Notes: generated by a model not told the origin, from the sequence alone. A stretch of DNA of 64,000 nt from Mesorhizobium sp. J428 (GCF_024699925.1 NZ_JAJOMX010000001.1:2456001-2520000), one strand, 5' to 3'; shown: positions 28,317 to 36,838, counted from the stretch's first letter. Numbers and translations: made by a program.

Positions 28317-28465
28317 GGCCAGGTCTCAGACAGCCCGTCGCCGCCCGGTTGCGGATCGTCGCGGTAAGCATCAACTGCCGCGTGCCGGTGATCCACAGCC
28401 CTGCCCGACATTCGCGGCACGATGGCCTGCCGATCGCGGAACCCGCCGACCCCTCCGCGCATTGC
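28307..28465 (-). pseudogene. Decayed remnant of a proline-racemase-family gene (C terminus)
   Basis: On the minus strand this stretch encodes a broken version of the last 45-50 residues of the intact gene at 28602-29630. In one frame it gives AIVPRMSGR and, further on, DDPQPGG followed by LSETWPQL and a stop at 28307. In another frame, between these, it gives LWITGTRQLML. The intact neighbour has [20 protein letters not shown] and DDPWPGG in the same order. The two shifts, substitutions and absence of the rest of the gene show real decay rather than a sequence error. It looks like the tail of a second copy. Confidence 0.75.
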
Positions 28466-28488
28466 AATCGCATCTGGAGGAGTTCGTC

Positions 28489-28587
28489 ATGGAACCGATG
28501 GGTGGAGATTACGTCAGCTACGGCCTGTTCTTCGCATGCGCCGGATTTGTCGCTCTGGTGTCGCTGGGCGGACTAACGGCATTCTGA
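28489..28587 (+). CDS. Possible 32-residue single-helix membrane peptide
   Basis: ATG 28489 is preceded by a very good ribosome site (CTGGAGGAG, eight bases away). The 32 residues are mostly one hydrophobic helix (YGLFFACAGFVALVSLGGL) after a short polar start (MEPMGGDYVS). It is not in the remnant proline-racemase frame. Small proteins of this shape are common but hard to verify; I recognise no family. The ribosome site and one clean membrane helix are the only support. Confidence 0.4.
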   Translation: MEPMGGDYVSYGLFFACAGFVALVSLGGLTAF

Positions 28588-28601
28588 GGCTCTGCCTCGC
28601 G

Positions 28602-29630
28602 CTAAGCGCCGGGCCAGGTGTCTGACAGCCGGTAGCCGCCCGGCCACGGATCGTCCGGATCGAGCATCAGCTGGTGCGTGCCGGTGATCCAGGCACGGCC
28701 GGAGATCTGCGGCACTATCGCCGGCTTCTCCCCCACGCGCGTCACGCCCGCGATGCGTCCAGTGAAGCGCGAGCCGATCAGCGACACGCCCTCGAACGTG
28801 TCGCCTTGTTTCATCATCCCCTTGGCATGCATCACCGCCATGCGGGCCGAAATCGCCGTGCCGGTCGGCGAGCGGTCGATCTTGCCGGGCCGGATCGCCA
28901 CCGCCGATCGACCCGTCAGCCTGCCGCCCCCGCCGCTCACCGGTCCCGCGAAGGCGCAGAACGAGAAATGGTCCCAGTCGGGATTTTCCGGGTGCAGGAA
29001 GCCGATCTGCTCGTCCGCTGCCGCGGTGATCTTCATCCCCGCCTCGGCCAGCGCCCGCGCCTCGCCCGGCTCCAGCGCGAAGCCCAACTGCTCGGCGTCC
29101 ACAACCACAAAACTGTCGCCGCCATAGGCCGTGTCCACCGTCAGCGTTCCCAGCCCCTCCACCTCCAGCGGCACGCCCAGCCTGTCGGCGAAGGAGGGCA
29201 GGTTGGTGACGGTGATGCGTTCCGTCTTGCCGTTCCGGCACTCGGCCTCCACCGCGACCAGCCCGCCCGGCGCCTCCAGCACCAGCCGCGTCACCGGCTC
29301 CGTCATTGGCACGATGCCGCTGTCGAGCAACACGGTCGACACGCAGATCGAATTCGAGCCCGACATCGGCGGCGTGTCGGCCGGCTCCATGATGATGAAG
29401 CCCATCTGCGCGCGCGGATCCTTCGGCGGGACGAGCAGGTTCACATGCCGGAACACCCCGCCGCGCGGCTCGTTCAGCACGAAGTTGCGCAGGGTTCCGT
29501 CCCGGTGGATGAACCGGCTCTGCTCCCACAGCGTCTCACCCGGCGGCGGCGCCACCCCGCCCACGATCACATCCCCGACCTCGCCCTCGGCATGGCAGGA
29601 GATGACGTGGACGGTCTTTGTGGTTCGCAT
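28602..29630 (-). CDS. Proline racemase-family enzyme, Ser/Thr active-site variant (hydroxyproline dehydratase/epimerase-like)
   Basis: 342 residues of the proline racemase/4-hydroxyproline epimerase/trans-3-hydroxy-L-proline dehydratase family. Family blocks are present: [61 protein letters not shown] and [18 protein letters not shown]. The two catalytic positions are Ser90 (MSGSN, Cys in racemases) and Thr256 (SPTGT, Cys in racemases). Loss of the second Cys is known in the dehydratases, so two-base racemisation is unlikely. A transporter of the MHS family follows on the same strand upstream. Exact substrate unclear; hydroxyproline or a related imino acid is likely. Confidence 0.85.
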   Translation of the reverse strand: MRTTKTVHVISCHAEGEVGDVIVGGVAPPPGETLWEQSRFIHRDGTLRNFVLNEPRGGVFRHVNLLVPPKDPRAQMGFIIMEPADTPPMSGSNSICVSTVLLDSGIVPMTEPVTRLVLEAPGGLVAVEAECRNGKTERITVTNLPSFADRLGVPLEVEGLGTLTVDTAYGGDSFVVVDAEQLGFALEPGEARALAEAGMKITAAADEQIGFLHPENPDWDHFSFCAFAGPVSGGGGRLTGRSAVAIRPGKIDRSPTGTAISARMAVMHAKGMMKQGDTFEGVSLIGSRFTGRIAGVTRVGEKPAIVPQISGRAWITGTHQLMLDPDDPWPGGYRLSDTWPGA

Positions 29631-29643
29631 GGCGCGGAGCCTA

Positions 29644-29731
29644 TCTCCCCCCTTGCGGGGGAGAAAGCGATTTCAACGCCTTAGACAAGGCAAAGCCGCA
29701 GGCTAAGCGTCAGAAATCGCAAGAGAGGGGG
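29644..29731. repeat. Palindromic intergenic repeat
   Basis: Contains CTCCCCC/GGGGGAG arms around a TTGC loop and, further out, GCGATTTC (29667) paired with GAAATCGC (29713). It ends near GAGAGGGGG. The CTCCC...GGGAG core recurs at several other intergenic sites in this window. Confidence 0.6.
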
Positions 29732-29753
29732 TATTGCAGCATCCCGACAACAA

Positions 29754-29781
29754 AAACCCCGGCGGTCGCCCGCCGGGGTTT
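29754..29781 (-). terminator. Rho-independent terminator after MHS transporter
   Basis: Arms AAACCCCGGCGG and CCGCCGGGGTTT pair perfectly around TCGC, and read on the minus strand the stem is followed by TTTTTG. It starts 22 bases after the transporter stop. It may also serve the opposite direction, but no gene ends there on the plus strand. Confidence 0.85.
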
Positions 29782-29802
29782 CGATGGCATGCCGCCGGGA
29801 CC

Positions 29803-31690
29803 TCAGTCCTTGGCGTGCAGGTCGGTGCCGAGCGTGTCCTTCACGAACAGCGTGCCGATGATGAAGCTCATCGCTGCGATCGCGATCGGATACCAGAGGC
29901 CGTAGTAGATGTCGCCGGCCGCCGCGCTCATCGCGAAGACGGTCGCCGGCAGCAGGCCGCCGAACCAGCCGTTGCCGATGTGATAGGGCAGCGACATGCC
30001 GGTGTAGCGGATGCGGGTCGGGAACATCTCGACCAGGATCGCCGCGATCGGCCCGTAGACCATGGTCACGTAGATCACGAGCACGAACAGGATCGCGATG
30101 ATCAGCGGCCAGTTCACTCCCGCCGGGTCCGCCACCATGGTGAAGGCGCCGGCGCCGGGGATCGAGTAGGCGGTGACCTCGGTGGCCGATCCGGCCTCCT
30201 CCGCCGTCACCAGCTTGTCCTTGATCGCCTGCGCGACGGGCACCGTCTTCTTCTCGCCGGCGCGGATCGCCGCGGCGTCGAGCGCGACTTCAGGATTGGC
30301 CGCGACGAAGGCGTCGAGCTTCTGGTCGGCGACGGTCGCCGCTCCACGGTTCAGCGGATAGCCCGCGCCGTGCAGCGCGATGTTGACCGCCTTGTTGAAG
30401 GCGCTGCCGAGGCCGGTCGCCTTGTCGCCTGCGGCGATCGCGTCATAGGACTCGATCGTCGTGTCGCCGATCTTCACCGTGGCTGCGGTGCCGGGAGCCG
30501 CGGTCTGCACCACGTCGTAAGGCACCGAGTTGCGGGTCAGGAACGACGTCGCGATGTCGCAGGAGGTGGTGAACTTGGCGGTGCCGACCGGGTTGAACTG
30601 GAACTTGCAGTCCCCCGGCGCCGCGGTGACCGTGGCGCGCGACGTCGACTGCGCGGTGGCCAGCGCCGGATTGGCGGCCCAGGTCAGCGCCTTGAACAGC
30701 GGGAAGTAGGTCAGGATCGCCAGCAGCAGGCCGGCCATGATGATCGGCTTGCGGCCGATCTTGTCGGAGAGCCAGCCGAACACCACGAAGAAGATGGAGC
30801 CCAGCGCCAGCGCGACGGCGATCATGATGTTGACCGACACCGCGTCGACCTTGAGCACGTTCTGCAGGAAGAACAGCGCGTAGAACTGGCCCGAATACCA
30901 CACCACGGCCTGGCCGGCGGTGAGGCCGAACAGCGCCAGCAGGGCGATCTTGGCGTTCTTCCACTGGCCGAAGGCCTCGGTCAGCGGCGCCTTCGAACCC
31001 TTGCCCTCTTCCTTCATGCGCTTGAAGGTCGGCGACTCGTTGAGCGACAGACGGATCCAGACCGAGATGCCCAGCAGCACGAAGGAGATCAGGAACGGAA
31101 TGCGCCAGCCCCAGGCGGCGAAGTCTTCCTTCGACAGCATGTTCTGGACGATCAGGATGACGATCAGCGACAGGAACAGGCCGAGCGTCGCGGTCGTCTG
31201 GATCCACGAGGTGTAGAAGCCGCGGCGGTTGTCCGGCGCGTGCTCCGCGACGTAGGTCGCAGCACCGCCATATTCGCCGCCGAGCGCCAGGCCCTGCAGC
31301 ATGCGCAGCGCGATCAGGATGATCGGCGCGGCGATGCCCCAGGTGGCGGAGCCGGGCAGCAGGCCGACCAGGAAGGTCGACATGCCCATGATCAGGATGG
31401 TGACGAGGAAGGTGTATTTGCGGCCGACGAGGTCGCCGATGCGGCCGAACACAAGCGCGCCGAACGGGCGCACCAGGAAGCCTGCCGCAAACGCCAGCAG
31501 CGCGAAGATGTTGCGCGTGGCCTCGGGATAGCTCGAGAAGAAGGTCGCGCCGATGAAGGCCGCGAGCGAACCGTAGAGGTAGAAGTCGTACCATTCGAAG
31601 ACGGTGCCCGAGCGAGGAGGCGAAGATGACCTTCTTCTCCTCCCGCGTCATGCCCTGCTGGATTGACCCAGCCGTCGATGCCATTGCCAT
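29803..31690 (-). CDS. MHS-family MFS transporter with large periplasmic insertion, one frameshift
   Basis: About 628 residues when the shift is corrected. Start ATG 31690 gives MAMASTAGSIQQGMTREEKK, then the frame breaks at CCC 31607-31609 (GGG on the coding strand). Removing one G yields SSLGTVFEWYDFYLYGSLAA, the MHS TM1 signature. Later features: RPFGALVFGRIGDLVGRK (A motif), LALGGEYGGAATYVAEH (TM5), ESPTFKRMKEEGKG (central loop), and WLSDKIGRKP. Between the ninth and tenth helices is a soluble insertion of about 160 residues with two Cys (GDCKF, TSCDI), expected in the periplasm. Likely proton-coupled uptake of an organic acid or betaine. A strong terminator follows. Confidence 0.85.
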
Positions 31691-31757
31691 GTCGTCCTCC
31701 CGTTCCGGCGGCGCGGGCTTTTCACCCGCGCGACGCCGTATTTCAAAAACGGGAAAG

Positions 31758-31829
31758 TCATACTCCGATCATCTCAAATGGACAGAACGGCTTTCGTTGT
31801 ATGACTTTTGTATGACGACAATCGTATGA
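31758..31829. promoter_or_regulatory. Repeated GTATGA/TCATAC boxes upstream of MHS transporter
   Basis: GTATGA occurs at 31799, 31810 and 31824, and the reverse form TCATAC at 31758. The first two are part of a 7-base direct repeat (GTATGAC) 11 bases apart, about one helical turn. The region is unusually AT-rich for this genome and lies 70-140 bases upstream of the transporter start. This looks like a multi-site regulator-binding region; the binding protein is unknown. Confidence 0.45.
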
Positions 31830-31865
31830 GATTTTCTAACGCTTTCCTAAGTCGAGGAAAGTACG

Positions 31866-32039
31866 TCAGGATGCCTTTTCCTTCATCTCCTCGCCGATAT
31901 AACCTTTCTCCTTCAGCCACTTCTCGATCAGGATCTCGGTCAGCGAGGAGACGGAGCGGTGATCGTCTTTTGCGGCCCTCACGAGCGCTTCCTTCAGGTG
32001 GCGTTCGATGCGGAAGCCGAGCGGATGGGTCTTTGCCAT
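31866..32039 (-). CDS. Small ribbon-helix-helix-type DNA-binding protein
   Basis: 57 residues from ATG 32039: MAKTHPLGFRIERHLKEAL, then RAAKDDHRSVSSLTEILIEKWL. The pattern of a short beta strand (GFRIE) followed by two helices is that of Arc/CopG-type dimers. No toxin gene adjoins it, so an antitoxin role is not supported. It lies downstream of a hypothetical exported protein and upstream (on the same strand) of the MHS transporter, whose promoter region it might bind (speculative). A longer upstream frame has no coding character. Confidence 0.7.
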   Translation of the reverse strand: MAKTHPLGFRIERHLKEALVRAAKDDHRSVSSLTEILIEKWLKEKGYIGEEMKEKAS

Positions 32040-32163
32040 GGGTCTTGCCTTTCGTGGTTGCAGTCGCCGCGCTCGGGGAGGGGAGCCGGCCTGCCAGGAT
32101 GAATAGCGTTGGAATGCGCGAGGCCGGCGCAGCCGGCGTCTTCGCGGATCTGTCTGACTTGTC

Positions 32164-32574
32164 TCAGGAGTGCGGCGGTGCCCGCGCCCGGAAGTGCCGG
32201 TCGATGCCGGTGGCCGCGACGTCGGAAAGGGCGCGCACCGGCAGGGAGCCGGTTTCTTCCGCGACGAGGTCGTCGCTGCGCGCCGGGGTTCCGGGCGTGT
32301 CGTCGAACAGCAGCGAGGAAACGGCCGTGTTGTCGCCGCTCTGCAGCGATTCCGCAACGGTGGAGGCTTCGCCCGCGAGCGTGAAGCGCGCCGGCAGGTC
32401 GCCCTGCTGCGCCTCGCCCCTCTTGCGTTCGTAGACGTGGCTCTCGGCGGCGAAAAGCTCGCCGGTGCCGAGCGGGGTGGCGCACAGCGCCAGGATGGTG
32501 AACAGCGTCCACAGCACGCGCCAGCCCAAGGCGTTCGCCTTGTCCGCTGGTCGCTTGTGCAGGAAATGCCGCAT
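32164..32574 (-). CDS. Hypothetical protein with N-terminal membrane/signal segment
   Basis: 136 residues from ATG 32574 (MRHFLHKRPADKANALGW), preceded by GGAAGGAAG. One hydrophobic stretch (VLWTLFTILALCATPLG) follows, then a polar, low-complexity remainder with ESHVYERKRGEAQQGDL. It could be secreted or anchored by one helix. No family is recognised. The same-strand RHH gene begins 124 bases downstream. Coding status rests on the ribosome site and membrane segment only. Confidence 0.5.
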   Translation of the reverse strand: MRHFLHKRPADKANALGWRVLWTLFTILALCATPLGTGELFAAESHVYERKRGEAQQGDLPARFTLAGEASTVAESLQSGDNTAVSSLLFDDTPGTPARSDDLVAEETGSLPVRALSDVAATGIDRHFRARAPPHS

Positions 32575-32680
32575 GCCGCCGTTCTTCCTTCCCGGCAACA
32601 TATTAGCGCTGCCCCCGCGGGGGATCAATCAAACGTTAGTGGAACTCCAACAAACGCCTTCGCGACCGATCGCCGCGCGG

Positions 32681-34213
32681 TCAGTCCATATGCACCGCGG
32701 CCCCCGCTCCGGCCCCCGCCGCCTTCGGCTTGCGCAGCAGCAGCGCGAGCGGAATCGCCAGCAGTGTCACCAGCATCATCGCCTTGAAGTCGTTGACATA
32801 GGAGATCATCAGCGCCTGTTGGTTCACCAGCTGGTCGAACTGCGCCAGCGCGGCCGGGTTGCCGGCCGCCGCCGCCGGCGACAGGGCGCTGAGGTTCGGG
32901 TTGAACGGCGAGATCGCCGCCGACAGCTCTGCGTGGTTGATCTGCGTGTTGCGGGTCAAAAGCACCGTCACGATCGAGATGCCGATCGACGAGCCGATGT
33001 TGCGCACCAGGCTGAACAGCGCCGCCGCGTCGGTGCGGAAGCGCGGCTCCAGCGTCGCAAAGGCGATCGTCGACAGCGGTACGAAGACCAGGCCGAGGCC
33101 GAGGCCCTGCACGACGCCCGACCAGATTATCAGCGAATCGTCCATCTGCGGCGAGAAGCCGGCCATGTCGTAGAGCGACCAGGCGGTGAGCAGCAGCCCG
33201 GTCACGACCAGCAGACGCGCGTCGACCTTCTGCACCAGCCGTCCGACGAGGATCATCGAGATCATCGTGCCCACCCCGCGCGGCGCCATGATGAGGCCGG
33301 TCAGCACGGTCGAGTGGTTGAACAGCCGCGACAGCATCGGCGGCAGCAGCGCCAGGCTGGCAAGCAGGATGATGCCGATCACGAAGATGAACACCAGCCC
33401 GGTGACGAAGTTGCGGTCGGCAAAGATACGCGGGTCGATGAAGGTGTCCCGCCCGGTGGCGAGATGCACCACGAACACCCAGAAGCCGGTGATCGCCAGG
33501 CCCAGCTCGATCCAGATCTCGGCCGCCGAGAACCAGTCCACCTCGCCGCCCCGGTCGAGCATCAGCTGCAGCGCGCCGACGCCCAGCGACAGCATGGCGA
33601 AGCCGAAGAAGTCGAAGCCACGCAGCCGCCTGGCGATACGCGGCAGATAGCCGGCGCAGCCGAGGAAGGCGAGGATGCCGACCGGCAGGTTGATGAAGAA
33701 CACCCAGCGCCAGTTCGCCGCCTCCGTCAGCCAGCCGCCGAGCGTGGGGCCGATGATCGGGCCGACCATGATGCCCGCGCCCCAGATCGCCATGGCTGAG
33801 CCGTGGCGTTCCTTCGGATTGATGTCGAGCAGGAAGGTCTGCGACAGCGGCACGATGGCCGCGCCGAAAAGGCCCTGCAACACACGGAACAGCACCATGC
33901 TCTCCAGGCTCCACGACAAGCCGCACAGCATCGAAGTGATGGTGAAGCCGACGATGGAGACGAGGAACAGCTCGCGTCGCCCGAACCGGTCCGACAGCCA
34001 TCCTGTCACCGGCGTCATGATCGCGGCGGCGACGATATAGGAGGTCAGCACCCAGTTGATCGTGTCCTGGCTCGCGCCGAGGTCGCCCACCATCGTCGGC
34101 AGCGCGACGTTGGCGATCGTCGTGTCCAGCACCTGCATGATCGTCGCCAGCATGATGGCGATGGTGATCAGGCCGCGATGCGGCACTTCCTTGAAGGGGG
34201 CGGGGTTGGTCAT
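32681..34213 (-). CDS. DHA2-family MFS multidrug efflux permease (EmrB-like)
   Basis: 510 residues from ATG 34213 (MTNPAPFKEVPHRG). Fourteen helices and the DHA2 signatures are present: MLATIMQVLDTTIANVALP in TM1, TGWLSDRFGRRELF (motif A), GLFGAAIVPLSQTFLLD, and GPTLGGWLTEAANWRWVFF (motif C region). Paired with the periplasmic adaptor gene upstream on the same strand, it would form an inner-membrane pump driven by protons. A 153-bp MITE-like element separates the two pump genes. Regulated probably by the MarR gene at the head of the set. Confidence 0.92.
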   Translation of the reverse strand: MTNPAPFKEVPHRGLITIAIMLATIMQVLDTTIANVALPTMVGDLGASQDTINWVLTSYIVAAAIMTPVTGWLSDRFGRRELFLVSIVGFTITSMLCGLSWSLESMVLFRVLQGLFGAAIVPLSQTFLLDINPKERHGSAMAIWGAGIMVGPIIGPTLGGWLTEAANWRWVFFINLPVGILAFLGCAGYLPRIARRLRGFDFFGFAMLSLGVGALQLMLDRGGEVDWFSAAEIWIELGLAITGFWVFVVHLATGRDTFIDPRIFADRNFVTGLVFIFVIGIILLASLALLPPMLSRLFNHSTVLTGLIMAPRGVGTMISMILVGRLVQKVDARLLVVTGLLLTAWSLYDMAGFSPQMDDSLIIWSGVVQGLGLGLVFVPLSTIAFATLEPRFRTDAAALFSLVRNIGSSIGISIVTVLLTRNTQINHAELSAAISPFNPNLSALSPAAAAGNPAALAQFDQLVNQQALMISYVNDFKAMMLVTLLAIPLALLLRKPKAAGAGAGAAVHMD

Positions 34214-34264
34214 GGGAGTCGGCCTGTTTCGACGAACGCACTCGTCGGATACCGTCCGCAAGCA

Positions 34265-34417
34265 CCCCCCTCTGGCCTACCGGCCATCTCCCCCTCAAGG
34301 GGGAGATCGGCAGCTTCGGCCGCTCGCGCAATCCGGCTGTGCCGGTGATTGGCGAAGGTCCTGGTGACGCCCAATCTCCCCCCTTGAGGGGGAGATGGCC
34401 GGCAGGCCAGAGGGGGG
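34265..34417. repeat. MITE-like element with long terminal inverted repeats
   Basis: Both ends carry near-identical inverted arms of over 40 bases: CCCCCCTCTGGCCT, then CCGGCCATCTCCCCCTCAAG, against their complement at the right end. It holds no reading frame. It lies between emrA-like and emrB-like genes of one efflux operon. The CTCCCCCT...AGGGGGAG core also makes each arm fold on itself. Confidence 0.75.
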
Positions 34418-34445
34418 TCCTCATGGCGCGATTCCTGAAATCTGG

Positions 34446-35645
34446 CTACTTCTTCGCCGTCCCGGCAAACGCGCTCGGGATCAGGTCGCCGAAGCCGCGG
34501 CTCACGCCTGTATCGACGGCCACCGTGGCGCTCATGCCGGTGCGCAGCAACAGGTCGGCGTCCTCGGACGAAACCTTGAGCCGCACGGGGATGCGCTGCG
34601 TCACCTTCACCCAGTTGCCGGTCGCGTTCTGCGCCGGCAGCAGCGAGAATTCCGCGCCGGTGCCCGCGCCGATGCTCTCGATCGTCGCCTTCAGCGGCCG
34701 GTCGGGAAAGGTGTCCAGCATCACTTCCGCTTCCTGGCCGACCTTCATATGCGTGAGCTGCGTTTCCTTGAAGTTCGCCTCGACCCATGTGTCGCCGGTC
34801 TCGACCAGCGTGAACAGCGAGGTGCCGGCCGTCACGAACTGGCCGAGCTTGAAGGAAGACGCCTGGCTCACCGTGCCGTCTGCCGGCGCGCGCACCGTCG
34901 TCTGCGCCAGCTGGTAGGCCGCCTTGTCGCGCGCGGCGAAGGCGGCGAGCACCGCCGGATGCTTGTCGGTTACGATGTTCGGATCTCCGCCAAGAGCGGC
35001 AAGCGCGCTCGAGATCGATTCCGCTGCGGTGGCCGCGGCGTCCTGCGCCTTGAGCAGGTCGCGCTCCGCCGAATCCAGCGCCGCCTTGGTCGTGACGCCC
35101 TTGCCCGACAGTTCCTTCTGCCTGGCAAGCTGGTCGCTGTAGTAGGCAACGTCGCCGGCGGCGGTCTTGGCCTGCGTCTGCGCCTGCCCGTAGGCGGCGC
35201 GCAGCTGGTCGACCTGCAGGCGGGCCTGCGCCAGCGCTGCGTCGGCCTGGGCGAGCGCAATGCGATAGGGCTCCGGATCAACGGCGAACAGTACGTCGCC
35301 GGCCTTCACCTTCATGTTCTCGGCGACCCGCATGTCGACGATGCGGCCGGCCGTCTCGGAGGAGATCGTCACCCGCGCCTGGCGCAGGTTCGCATTCTCC
35401 GTCTCCTGGATGCGCCCGCCGGTGATCCAGTACCAGCCGCCGCCGGCGGCCAGCGCCAGCGGCAGGGCCAGCATGAGCAGGACCCGCCCGCCCCGGCGCG
35501 GTCTGGGCGCGGGGGCGGGCGGCGCCAGATTGATCTGAGAGGGCGTCGGCGCGGCAGGGTGCGTCGGAGCCTCGAGGTCAACCTTCACGGCGTCGTCGCC
35601 GACGCGCTGTCCATCTTCAATCTTGGTCACTGCGTTCATCGTCAT
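34446..35645 (-). CDS. HlyD/EmrA-family membrane fusion protein
   Basis: 399 residues from ATG 35645, which overlaps the MarR stop (ATGA). A cytoplasmic Pro-rich tail precedes one membrane helix (VLLMLALPLALAAGGGWYW). Then come the barrel-sandwich half motifs (ISSETAGRIVDMRVAEN, VKAGDVLFAVDPEPY), a coiled-coil hairpin of about 120 residues, and the second lipoyl half (TTVRAPADGTVSQ). It bridges the inner-membrane pump to an outer-membrane channel. The order marR-emrA-emrB is the standard operon. Confidence 0.92.
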   Translation of the reverse strand: MTMNAVTKIEDGQRVGDDAVKVDLEAPTHPAAPTPSQINLAPPAPAPRPRRGGRVLLMLALPLALAAGGGWYWITGGRIQETENANLRQARVTISSETAGRIVDMRVAENMKVKAGDVLFAVDPEPYRIALAQADAALAQARLQVDQLRAAYGQAQTQAKTAAGDVAYYSDQLARQKELSGKGVTTKAALDSAERDLLKAQDAAATAAESISSALAALGGDPNIVTDKHPAVLAAFAARDKAAYQLAQTTVRAPADGTVSQASSFKLGQFVTAGTSLFTLVETGDTWVEANFKETQLTHMKVGQEAEVMLDTFPDRPLKATIESIGAGTGAEFSLLPAQNATGNWVKVTQRIPVRLKVSSEDADLLLRTGMSATVAVDTGVSRGFGDLIPSAFAGTAKK

Positions 35646-36124
35646 GCTGCCTTTTCGCCACCGTCGGCGCAGTCCTGAGGCGTCTCGCCGTCGGAGAGAT
35701 TGTTGATGATGGCCTTCAGGCCATCGATCGTGGCCTGCCGCGCTTCCGGGGAAAGCCCGGACAGGGCCGCCTCGTAGACCTCGCCGACCATCGACTTCAC
35801 CTTGCCGTAGGCCTCGCGCGACTTGTCGGTCGGGAAGATCAGCCGCACGCGCCGGTCCGCGGCGTCGCTTCGCCGCTCGATCCAGCCGCCGTCCTCCATC
35901 CGGTCGACCAGCCGCGAGACGCTGATCGGCTCGATCTCCAGCAGTTCGGCCAGCCGCGCCTGCGGAACGCCCGGTTCCTTGGCGACGCGCACCAGCAGGC
36001 GCCATTGCGCCGCCGAAAGGCCGGAGCCGGAGGCCTTCGCCTCGAAGCGGCGGCGGATCAGCCGCGCGGCGTCGTGGATCAGGAAACCCAGCCTGTCTCT
36101 GTCTTCGTTGTTCATGAGCGGCAT
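35642..36124 (-). CDS. MarR-family regulator of the efflux operon
   Basis: 160 residues. Winged-helix core: LSAAQWRLLVRVAKEPGVPQ, RLAELLEIEPISVSRLVDRM (recognition helix) and IERRSDAADRRVRLIF (wing). Start at ATG 36124, or ATG 36115 for a protein three residues shorter. A perfect 12-base palindrome next to a TATAAT box lies just upstream, so it probably represses its own operon. It overlaps the EmrA-like gene by four bases. Such repressors release DNA when they bind lipophilic acids or drugs. Confidence 0.92.
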   Translation of the reverse strand: MPLMNNEDRDRLGFLIHDAARLIRRRFEAKASGSGLSAAQWRLLVRVAKEPGVPQARLAELLEIEPISVSRLVDRMEDGGWIERRSDAADRRVRLIFPTDKSREAYGKVKSMVGEVYEAALSGLSPEARQATIDGLKAIINNLSDGETPQDCADGGEKAA

Positions 36125-36126
36125 AT

Positions 36127-36142
36127 ATTATAAGCATGCTTA
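36127..36142 (-). promoter_or_regulatory. Promoter -10 box with overlapping MarR-type operator
   Basis: TAAGCATGCTTA at 36131-36142 is a perfect 12-base palindrome. On the minus strand it runs into TATAAT (36132-36127), a consensus -10 box, three bases from ATG 36124. Binding of the MarR dimer would block the promoter. The very short leader suggests that translation starts at ATG 36115 or on a near-leaderless message. Confidence 0.65.
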
Positions 36143-36220
36143 GGAAACAATGGGCCGAAGGGCCGATTCCGCCACGCTAATTGCGCATGGCTGCATCGCT
36201 CGGCATGCATGGCTTGCCGG

Positions 36221-36703
36221 TCAGGCGTCGTCGGTCTTTGCCGGCGGACGCCGGACCTCCAGTCGCTCTTCGACGGTGCACAGCACCTGCACCGCCGCCC
36301 GCAGCGCCGCCGGCTCGATGCCGGAGATCAGGTCTTCCCGCATCGGGTCGATGATCTTGTGGATCGCCTGCAGCCTCTCCCGGCCGGCCGGCGTCAACGA
36401 GACGATCTTCGCCCTGCGATCGGTGGAATCCTCGGCTCGCGTCACCAGCCCGTCCTCGACCAAAAGGTCCATCAGCCGCACCATCGAGGGGCCTTCCAGT
36501 CCCGCCTCTTCCGCGATCACGCCCTGCCGCGCCCGTCCGCCCAGCCGCTGCAGCGCCAGCAGCGGCGCGGCCGTCGCATGCGACAGGCCGAACTGGTCGA
36601 GTTTCTGGTTTGCAACCCGACGCCACAGCCGGCTGACGGCGAACACCAGCTCGCCGAAGGCGGCATGGTCGCTGTCAGCATGTGGATCACTCGGTTCGGA
36701 CAT
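36221..36703 (-). CDS. MarR-family transcriptional regulator
   Basis: 160 residues, a different MarR branch from the neighbour. Core: LSHATAAPLLALQRLGGRAR, VIAEEAGLEGPSMVRLMDLL (recognition helix), LVTRAEDSTDRRAKIVSLT (wing), and a C-terminal dimer helix. It lies divergent from the glucose dehydrogenase gene with 135 bases between starts, so it may control that gene (layout only). It is not coupled to the efflux operon, which has its own MarR. Confidence 0.85.
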   Translation of the reverse strand: MSEPSDPHADSDHAAFGELVFAVSRLWRRVANQKLDQFGLSHATAAPLLALQRLGGRARQGVIAEEAGLEGPSMVRLMDLLVEDGLVTRAEDSTDRRAKIVSLTPAGRERLQAIHKIIDPMREDLISGIEPAALRAAVQVLCTVEERLEVRRPPAKTDDA

Positions 36704-36838
36704 TGCCCAATGTTCATATACGATCTATTTACATGCAAGCTAAATCAGCCAGTGGCGTCGGGCCTCGTCCGCCGCCGCTTCGGGTCCGGACCCTGGCGCT
36801 CAATATGCCTCGGTCCCGCAGAGAGAACGAGGTTTTTC

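Noticed and set aside
29734..31629. 631-residue plus-strand frame over the MHS transporter
   Set aside because: Arg/Asp/Gln-rich antisense shadow; transporter motifs are on the minus strand.
31866..32039. Antitoxin of a toxin-antitoxin pair
   Set aside because: The small RHH protein has no adjacent toxin-like gene.
36704..36838. ATTTA...TAAAT half-palindrome between the second MarR gene and gcd
   Set aside because: Inner positions do not pair; too weak to call an operator.
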